Origin: JANRKG01 sp033763635
GTDB lineage: Bacteria > Cyanobacteriota > Cyanobacteriia > GCF-001939115
NCBI GenBank assembly: GCA_033763635.1
Contig: JANRKG010000204.1
Location: forward strand, 1 to 13,672
DNA length: 13,672 nucleotides
Direction of reading: 5' to 3'
Shown here: positions 7,554-12,368 of the stretch, one piece after another
Layout: each line of letters starts with the position of its first letter
Position numbering within the stretch: position 1 is the stretch's first letter
Made by a program: the position numbers and the translations under genes
The notes under the pieces: model-generated
What the model saw: only the letters and a program-made list of their open reading frames with translations
The model's database searches: none
What the model was told of the DNA's origin: nothing

Positions 7554-7640
7554 CGGGAAGTTGTACGGGAAGTTGTAGAGCATTTAGCCATTGTAGGGAC
7601 TTACCCAGGGACTTTGTTAAGCGATTTTTGTTAAGCGATT
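7554..7640. repeat. Cluster of three short tandem repeats in the ycf4 leader
   Basis: Three perfect duplications lie within 87 bp. CGGGAAGTTGTA is at 7554-7565 and 7566-7577 (period 12, abutting). AGGGACTT is at 7595-7602 and 7607-7614 (period 12). TTTGTTAAGCGATT is at 7613-7626 and 7627-7640 (period 14, abutting). The mixed units point to several separate slippage events or spaced protein-binding sites rather than one satellite. They sit in the DNA that makes the open N-terminal extension of the ycf4 frame. Confidence 0.7.
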
Positions 7641-7850
7641 GTTGGATACAAGGTTTTTCTTTACTCAAAATCCGGCAATTGTAAACAGAATTGTAGAAAG
7701 CATTAACCAGCTAAATTCACTCAATGATTCTTCTACTGAAGTATCTCAGGGAAATTTGCTAAAGAATTGTGAGGCTGTATACGTATCAGATTGTAAAAAT
7801 TCTAATATTTATTATCATATAGAATCGTTAACTCCCATTTTGCAACGTCC

Positions 7851-7864
7851 GCTGACAGGTCAGC
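7851..7864. promoter_or_regulatory. Inverted repeat GCTGAC-AG-GTCAGC
   Basis: A perfect 6-bp dyad with a 2-bp centre lies about 160 bp before the psbD start. Its short centre suits a dimeric repressor or activator site better than an RNA hairpin. No cognate regulator is visible nearby. Confidence 0.3.
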
Positions 7865-8025
7865 TCCAGCGTCTTAGATTGTCTTTAAAGGGAATTTACT
7901 CTTTCAGGGCAAGACTTTGAGTGAAATATGGAGTTCTACTAAGGAATTTTGCATGTGTATTAATACCTATGTAGAAGTTGTCACGGAGATGAGAGAATCG
8001 GCTGCAATACATAAGAGGATTTGAA

Positions 8026-9084
8026 ATGACCATAGCAATGGGACGTGCGCAAGCCAATCGGGGATGGTTTGATGTCCTCGATGACTGGCTCAAGCGCGAT
8101 CGCTTCGTCTTCATCGGCTGGTCTGGTATCCTGCTTTTCCCCTGCGCGTTTCTGGCGGTTGGGGGCTGGATGACCGGGACCACATTTGTAACTTCGTGGT
8201 ACACCCACGGGTTGGCAAGCTCCTATCTGGAAGGGTGCAACTTTTTGACGGTGGCAGTTTCCACCCCTCCCAACAGCCTGGGTCACTCCCTGCTGCTGCT
8301 GTGGGGACCGGAAGCTCAGGGTGACTTCACTCGCTGGTGTCAACTGGGTGGGCTGTGGGCTTTCGTTGCCCTTCACGGGGCCTTCGGTCTGATTGGCTTC
8401 ATGCTCCGCCAGTTCGAGATTTCCCGTCTTGTGGGCATTCGTCCTTACAACGCGATCGCCTTTTCGGCTCCGATCGCAGTGTTTGTGTCAGTGTTTTTGA
8501 TGTACCCGTTGGGTCAGTCAAGCTGGTTCTTTGCACCGAGCTTTGGAGTGGCTGCGATTTTCCGGTTCTTGCTGTTCTTCCAGGGCTTCCATAACTGGAC
8601 GTTGAACCCGTTCCACATGATGGGAGTGGCTGGGGTACTGGGAGGAGCGCTGTTGTGCGCGATTCACGGTGCGACGGTAGAGAACACGTTGTTTGAAGAT
8701 GGGGAAGGGTCGAACACTTTCCGGGCGTTCAACCCGACGCAAGCGGAAGAGACCTATTCGATGGTGACTGCGAACCGCTTCTGGTCGCAGATTTTCGGGA
8801 TTGCGTTTTCCAACAAGCGTTGGCTGCACTTCTTCATGTTGTTTGTTCCGGTGACGGGGCTGTGGATGAGTGCGGTTGGAGTGGTTGGGTTAGCGTTGAA
8901 CCTGCGGGCTTACGATTTCGTGTCGCAAGAGTTGCGAGCGGCGGAAGACCCTGAATTTGAGACGTTCTACACCAAGAACATTCTGCTGAATGAGGGGATT
9001 CGGGCCTGGATGGCTCCCCAAGACCAACCCCATGAACATTTTGTCTTCCCTGAAGAAGTACTGCCTCGCGGTAACGCTCTGTAG
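8026..9084 (+). CDS. psbD: Photosystem II reaction-centre protein D2
   Basis: A 352-residue, five-helix thylakoid protein that pairs with D1 to carry P680, pheophytin, QA and the non-haem iron. All key residues are in standard register: His117 (peripheral chlorophyll), Tyr160 (YD), His189 (YD partner), His197 (P680 ligand), His214 and His268 (iron ligands), and Trp253 (QA pocket). The C-terminus VLPRGNAL is canonical. AAGAGGA (8013-8019) six bases before ATG 8026 fixes the start. There is no overlapping psbC, which normally begins inside psbD1; a terminator follows 32 bp after the stop instead. This marks a monocistronic copy like the stress- and light-responsive psbD2 of other cyanobacteria. 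Nothing in the residues seen suggests a non-functional protein. Confidence 0.98.
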   Translation: MTIAMGRAQANRGWFDVLDDWLKRDRFVFIGWSGILLFPCAFLAVGGWMTGTTFVTSWYTHGLASSYLEGCNFLTVAVSTPPNSLGHSLLLLWGPEAQGDFTRWCQLGGLWAFVALHGAFGLIGFMLRQFEISRLVGIRPYNAIAFSAPIAVFVSVFLMYPLGQSSWFFAPSFGVAAIFRFLLFFQGFHNWTLNPFHMMGVAGVLGGALLCAIHGATVENTLFEDGEGSNTFRAFNPTQAEETYSMVTANRFWSQIFGIAFSNKRWLHFFMLFVPVTGLWMSAVGVVGLALNLRAYDFVSQELRAAEDPEFETFYTKNILLNEGIRAWMAPQDQPHEHFVFPEEVLPRGNAL

Positions 9085-9110
9085 GAAACAATCGGTAGGA
9101 AACAATTGTT
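9082..9110. repeat. 11-bp direct repeat and palindrome at the psbD 3' end
   Basis: TAGGAAACAAT occurs at 9082-9092 (including the psbD stop codon) and at 9096-9106, a period of 14. The second copy runs into the perfect palindrome AACAATTGTT (9101-9110). This looks like a small local duplication between stop codon and terminator. Confidence 0.5.
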
Positions 9111-9116
9111 CCTCTC

Positions 9117-9150
9117 AAAGCCCTCGACTCAAAGCGAGGGCTTTTATTTT
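9117..9150 (+). terminator. Intrinsic terminator of psbD
   Basis: AAAGCCCTCG (9117-9126) pairs perfectly with CGAGGGCTTT (9135-9144), a 10-bp stem with an 8-nt loop, followed by TATTTT. It lies 32 bp after the psbD stop. Its strength argues that psbD is transcribed alone. Confidence 0.88.
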
Positions 9151-9184
9151 GAGTAGATCCCACAAACCAATTTGCCCGTGTTAT

Positions 9185-9237
9185 CTTAAGTGAAGAGATT
9201 GATTCGTTGGATCAATCCTACTACTCCACTACTTAAG
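9185..9237. other. Nested inverted repeat after the psbD terminator
   Basis: An outer pair, CTTAAGT (9185-9191) with ACTTAAG (9231-9237), encloses an inner hairpin, GATTGAT (9197-9203) with ATCAATC (9211-9217), around a 7-nt loop. Both arms are perfect. It could be the 5' domain of the structured RNA that starts about 15 bp later, or an operator or end of a small element. Confidence 0.4.
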
Positions 9238-9249
9238 AAACCGCTTAGG

Positions 9250-9530
9250 GAACAAGGAGGTGATGCCCATGACAGACAGTAGTAAATGCATGGGTCATCT
9301 GATTGAAGTTAGCCGGCTGTGTGCCGGGGCTGTTCTCTAACAGTCAATTCTGGCTCACCCAGAGCCAGGGTTTCTAGCCTTCGGGCTATCAACCCGGATT
9401 GGCAGAGAGTTCCTCTCGGCAGTCTGGTTTCAATCTGAAGACCCACTAGACCGCTCCCACTTAATTGTTCGTGGCTAAGTTTATGGTTTTTCCAGACACT
9501 TAGCTTGAATTCTTCAAGTGGGAGCGGATA
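9250..9530 (+). ncRNA. Structured RNA candidate, possibly stand-alone omega-RNA/HEARO-like relic
   Basis: About 280 bp with consecutive hairpins almost end to end: 9262-9271 with 9289-9299 (10 bp, one bulge); 9313-9317 with 9323-9327; 9330-9334 with 9339-9343; 9350-9356 with 9362-9368; 9368-9379 with 9384-9395, capped by C(UUCG)G; 9405-9409 with 9413-9417; 9426-9432 with 9436-9443 (one bulge); and a 12-bp stem CCGCTCCCACTT (9451-9462) with its complement (9516-9527), enclosing GCTAAGT/ACTTAGC. GTCTGG (9422-9427) can also pair with CCAGAC (9492-9497) in the last loop, a pseudoknot. The UUCG cap favours the plus strand. Size, pseudoknot and position suggest an RNA of the HEARO/omega-RNA kind that precedes IscB/IsrB genes. 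No such gene is present, so this would be an orphan or relic. The structure is well supported; the family is a guess. Confidence 0.5.
9269..9340 (+). CDS. Possible 23-residue peptide behind a very strong Shine-Dalgarno
   Basis: AAGGAGGTGAT (9254-9264) complements the 16S 3' end over 11 nt and sits at ideal spacing before ATG 9269. The ORF begins MTDSSKCMGHLIEV, ends RLCAGAVL and stops at TAA 9340. It has no signal peptide or membrane segment and matches nothing I know. The ATG lies inside a 10-bp stem (9262-9271 with 9289-9299) that would hide it. It may be a real small or leader peptide, or merely part of the structured RNA; I favour the second. Confidence 0.25.
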   Translation: MTDSSKCMGHLIEVSRLCAGAVL

Positions 9531-9557
9531 GCTTTTGGAACTTAATTTATTTGGCAG

Positions 9558-9572
9558 ATCTTATTTTAAGAT
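9558..9572. promoter_or_regulatory. AT-rich inverted repeat before the dehydratase gene
   Basis: ATCTTA-TTT-TAAGAT is a perfect 6-bp dyad about 55 bp before ATG 9628. It could be an operator near the promoter of the pterin dehydratase gene, or a weak stop for the structured RNA upstream. Nothing decides between these. Confidence 0.3.
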
Positions 9573-9627
9573 ATTTGAGTTACTTACCTTCTAATTTGTA
9601 CTTCTCACTGGCTTTCACGTTAATAAT

Positions 9628-9909
9628 ATGGCGCAGTTGTTGAATGACTCTGAGATCCAATCTCTTGTCAATACCCTTGCAGGTTGGACTGTTGAAGGCA
9701 AAGAACTGAAGACATTACGGCGGTTCAAAGACTTTTTGGAAGCGATCGATTTTGTGAATCGCTTAGTACAGCCAGCAGAAGCGGCAGGTCATCACCCAGA
9801 TATCACAATCTCCTACAACAGAGTCTGGATTACCCTGACCACCCACGATGCTGGTGGTTTGACTCAAAAAGATTTTGACCTTGCTCAAATCATTTCTAAA
9901 ATTCCCTAA
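9628..9909 (+). CDS. Pterin-4a-carbinolamine dehydratase
   Basis: A 93-residue single-domain protein of the PCD/DCoH family, which dehydrates 4a-hydroxytetrahydropterin to recycle the pterin cofactor. The signature EAAGHHPDITISYNRV (51-66) and THDAGGLT (72-79) are intact. His55, His56 and His73 keep the spacing of the catalytic histidines His61, His62 and His79 of the human enzyme. Length is normal. ATG 9628 lies just before the conserved N-terminus (LLNDSEIQSL) but lacks a Shine-Dalgarno. It stands alone between psbD and the porins, and no aromatic hydroxylase is in view, so its cellular pterin partner is unknown. A RuBisCO-assembly role is known for PCD-like proteins of alpha-carboxysome organisms, but nothing here supports that. 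Confidence 0.93.
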   Translation: MAQLLNDSEIQSLVNTLAGWTVEGKELKTLRRFKDFLEAIDFVNRLVQPAEAAGHHPDITISYNRVWITLTTHDAGGLTQKDFDLAQIISKIP

Positions 9910-10344
9910 AGTACTTAGCCCAACTTGTTTCCAGCAGATGTCCTTTGCTAGAACATCCAGACATTTAGTATGGATGAATTGATCAGCTTCAAGAGAAAGG
10001 GTAGAACTCTGCGGCTGAATCTGTTAAGATACTTAGGCGTATTCCTGCATACATTCTTCATGCTGCTTAACAATGATTTGAGCTTAAAGGTTTGAATCGT
10101 TCAAATTGCAAAATCAAGTCTCGTGCTTGAAGGCAGAGTGGTGTGACGACGTACAAATCGCTTTGCATGGGTAACTTTGGAATAGCTTTGAGAAATAGCT
10201 CTGAGCAAGGTTCCCGAATGAGATTCATGAATAAGCGTTGTGCGTAAGTATCAGTAGAATCGCAATTCTAAGAACGGTGAGTTATCCTGGAAAGCAACGC
10301 GGTCTAGGGTATCCCCCCAACAGGTGTGAGGAGAACAATATACT
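9910..10344. promoter_or_regulatory. Porin 1 upstream region with repeats and a dyad
   Basis: 435 bp without a credible gene. It holds a dyad TTTGAA-TCG-TTCAAA (10091-10105), an imperfect direct repeat AATAGCTTTGAG/AATAGCTCTGAG (10181-10192 and 10194-10205, one mismatch, period 13) and a 10-bp palindrome ATTCATGAAT (10223-10232). GAGGAG (10328-10333) is the ribosome-binding site of the porin. These are candidate regulator sites, and a long leader is likely. No confident -35/-10 pair was found. Confidence 0.4.
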
Positions 10345-12135
10345 ATGTCAAAACTTTTGTTGAAATCATTGCTCGTTGGCCCAGCGGCTTTAGGTGCTGC
10401 ACTTGCGGTGTCTTCATCAGCAATGGCTGCTGGCGCGGTGTCTGAACAAGTAGCTCAAGCTAGCACAGCCCAAGCCATTCCTGGTTTACCAACCCATGTC
10501 GCCCAGGCCCAACCGAGCCAGTCCCCCGCAAAAGGCCAACTTCTGCAATACAGCGCTGAAGGGCAAGGTGTTTCCGTTAAGGATATCGATCAAGTCACCT
10601 CTGTCTCTCAACTGTCTGATGTTCAGCCCACTGATTGGGCCTTCCAAGCTCTGCAATCTCTAGTTGAGCGCTATGGCTGTATTGTGGGTTATCCCGACAG
10701 CACCTTCCGCGGAAGCCGTCCTCTGACCCGCTATGAATTCGCCGCAGGTTTGAACGCCTGTATGGATCGGGTTAATGAGCTGATTGCTGCTGCGACGGCT
10801 GATCTAGTGACGAAGGAAGACCTGGAAACCCTGCGTCGTCTTCAAGAAGAGTTCGCGGCTGAACTGGCAACCCTGCGCGGTCGGGTGGATGCCCTCGAAG
10901 CTCGGACTGCTAAACTGGAAGCCCAACAGTTCTCTACTACTACTAAGCTGGTTGGGGAAGTAATCTTCGCGATTAGCAGCCCTTTGAATAACCCCAACAT
11001 TCGAACTTCTCCGGTAACTGGGCTGGATACAGCCTTGGACCCAAACGGGAATCTGAATGCTCCTGTTAAGTCTGATAACCAAGTCGTCTTCCAAAATCGG
11101 GTTCGTTTAAACTTCCAGACCAGCTTTACGGGTAGAGATTTGCTGGTCACTCGTTTGGACTCTGGTAATGCAGGTCCTTTTGCCCTTCCTGGAAATGGGA
11201 CTGAGGCAACTCAAGCAATTAACTTCAACCCTGGTCGTAACACAGTGAACCTGGGTTGGTTGGCTTACTACCTTCCTTTAGGGGATAAGGGTCAGTTGTA
11301 TATTCCTGCCTATGCAGGTTTGCAGTATGACTATGCTCCTACCATTAGCCCTTACTTGGATGCTTTCGATGGTGGCACAGGTCCTCTGTCCATCTTCGCT
11401 CAACGTAACCCCATCTATGATATTGGAGGTGGTAGCGGGGTTGGTTTGAATTACAACCTGAGCAAAAATGTTTCCTTGAGCTTAGGCTACTTAGCAAGCA
11501 ATGGAAGAAATTTTGCAGCTAACCTACCTCAAGCTGGCAATGGCTTGTTTAATGGCAACTACTCTGCATTAGCACAGTTAACCTTTAATGCAAGTGATGC
11601 TTTCTCGATAGGCTTAACTTACGTTAATGCTTACAGGAAGCAAGGGAACGCCATTTACGATACAGGTGCGGGTACTGCGGGTAGTGCGGTAGGGACCAAT
11701 GTGATTAACCTTCTCACGAATGCTAGTCCCAACGGAACGGCGATTAATTCCTATGGTGCTTCTGCATCGTTTAAGTTTAGTCCCCGGTTTGCCATTAATG
11801 GTTGGGTCAATTACACGGCTGCTCGATCGATCGGGTTTGGAGATGGAGATATCTGGAGCTATGCCGTCGGTCTTGCCTTCCCTGACCTCGGTCGAGCGGG
11901 GAACTTAGGCGGGATTGTAGTAGGGGTTCAACCTTACCTGGCTGGGCTGAAGTCCTCTGTGCTTCAAACTAACTTCCGTAACAACAACCCTATCCACGTA
12001 GAAGGCTTCTACAAGTATCAGGTGAGTGACAATATCTCTATCACACCTGGTGTGATCTGGATTATTGCTCCTGGTCAAGACAGCCGAAATGACAACATTG
12101 TCATTGGTACTTTGAGAACAACCTTTACTTTCTAA
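10345..12135 (+). CDS. SLH-domain OprB-type outer-membrane porin (complete)
   Basis: A 596-residue porin of the cyanobacterial SLH-OprB family, trimeric beta-barrels thought to pass mainly inorganic ions and small solutes. Order: signal peptide (1-28, cut near AMA/A), a Gln/Ala/Pro-rich linker (30-75), one SLH domain (about 88-145: LSDVQPTDWAFQALQSL, GYPDSTFRG, PLTRYEFAAGLNACM) that binds the peptidoglycan-linked wall polymer, a coiled coil (about 152-195) and a C-terminal barrel (about 198-596) ending in aromatic Phe (TTFTF), as outer-membrane proteins do. Two cysteines flank the SLH core (112 and 139). GAGGAG lies 11 bases before ATG 10345. The gene ends in its own terminator and is followed by a second porin whose SLH and coiled-coil DNA is almost the same. 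Confidence 0.95.
   Translation: MSKLLLKSLLVGPAALGAALAVSSSAMAAGAVSEQVAQASTAQAIPGLPTHVAQAQPSQSPAKGQLLQYSAEGQGVSVKDIDQVTSVSQLSDVQPTDWAFQALQSLVERYGCIVGYPDSTFRGSRPLTRYEFAAGLNACMDRVNELIAAATADLVTKEDLETLRRLQEEFAAELATLRGRVDALEARTAKLEAQQFSTTTKLVGEVIFAISSPLNNPNIRTSPVTGLDTALDPNGNLNAPVKSDNQVVFQNRVRLNFQTSFTGRDLLVTRLDSGNAGPFALPGNGTEATQAINFNPGRNTVNLGWLAYYLPLGDKGQLYIPAYAGLQYDYAPTISPYLDAFDGGTGPLSIFAQRNPIYDIGGGSGVGLNYNLSKNVSLSLGYLASNGRNFAANLPQAGNGLFNGNYSALAQLTFNASDAFSIGLTYVNAYRKQGNAIYDTGAGTAGSAVGTNVINLLTNASPNGTAINSYGASASFKFSPRFAINGWVNYTAARSIGFGDGDIWSYAVGLAFPDLGRAGNLGGIVVGVQPYLAGLKSSVLQTNFRNNNPIHVEGFYKYQVSDNISITPGVIWIIAPGQDSRNDNIVIGTLRTTFTF
10633..10947 (+). repeat. SLH/coiled-coil segment duplicated in porin 2 (copy 1)
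   Basis: 315 bp aligned without gaps to 12612-12926. By eye I count about 28 differences (about 91% identity), mostly at third codon positions, with one unbroken identical block of about 70 bp in the coiled-coil coding part (from about 10809). Identity falls sharply right after this segment, where the barrel begins. Confidence 0.8.
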
Positions 12136-12189
12136 TCGAAAGGATTGGTAAGTTTGAAGCTTAACTGCTTCTATTAATTGGTAATTTAG

Positions 12190-12230
12190 AGAAGGTATTA
12201 CTTAAAGGTATACCTTCTTTTCTTTTGTTT
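12190..12230 (+). terminator. Intrinsic terminator of porin 1
   Basis: AGAAGGTAT (12190-12198) pairs with ATACCTTCT (12210-12218), a 9-bp stem with an 11-nt loop, followed by a T-rich tail TTTCTTTTGTTT. It lies 54 bp after the porin stop, so the second porin needs its own promoter. Confidence 0.82.
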
Positions 12231-12239
12231 TCATGATGA

Positions 12240-12368
12240 TTTTAGAGTTCATATTTCCAGGTCCAACACCCCTGTAATCTGGCATACATGAAATTTGTTC
12301 TCTAAAATGATACGGTAGTTACTGAATCTTAAAGCTCATAAGCTTTCTGTAGGTGTGAGGGCATAGTA
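12240..12368 (+). promoter_or_regulatory. Porin 2 leader with inverted repeats
   Basis: TTTTAGAG (12240-12247) and CTCTAAAA (12300-12307) form a perfect 8-bp inverted repeat with a 52-nt spacer. AAAGCT-CATA-AGCTTT (12331-12346) is a small hairpin just before the ribosome-binding site GTGAGG (12355-12360). AGGTGTGAGG is shared with the leader of porin 1. Promoter boxes are not clear. Confidence 0.4.

Larger units (their letters stand above)
7456..8025. promoter_or_regulatory. Divergent ycf4/psbD control region
   Basis: There are 570 bp between the two start codons. 7456-7640 is moderately GC-rich with short tandem repeats (listed separately). 7640-7850 is very AT-rich. TTGTAA (7791-7796) and TATCAT (7813-7818) are 16 bp apart and could be a psbD -35/-10 pair, which would leave a leader of about 200 nt; this is weak. 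An inverted repeat GCTGAC-AG-GTCAGC lies at 7851-7864. Plus-strand reading frames here (for example 7639-7920 from a TTG) look random in composition, and I do not call them genes. Confidence 0.4.

Noticed and set aside
7680..7810. Possible RpaB-type HLR1 direct repeats upstream of psbD
   Set aside because: TTACA-like half sites occur on the reverse strand, but their spacing is not the 10-bp period expected of HLR1, so I do not call a site.
7639..7920. 93-residue plus-strand ORF before psbD
   Set aside because: It starts with TTG inside a tandem repeat, has no ribosome-binding site, spans AT-rich DNA, and its composition looks random. The region is better explained as the psbD/ycf4 control region.
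9250..9530. 6S RNA, tmRNA, RNase P RNA, SRP RNA or group II intron domain as identity of the structured segment
   Set aside because: None of the conserved sequence cores I know for these (such as the tmRNA ends, RNase P AGAGGAAAGTCC or intron domain V) is present on either strand.
9451..9530. Rho-independent terminator formed by the 12-bp stem
   Set aside because: The loop is over 50 nt with a nested stem, and the tail ATAGCTTTTGG has only a short T-run, so it is a poor intrinsic terminator.
10804..11150. Minus-strand ORFs of about 100 residues within porin 1
   Set aside because: They are antisense shadows of the biased codons of the SLH/coiled-coil segment. The same shadow appears at 12594-12824 in porin 2.
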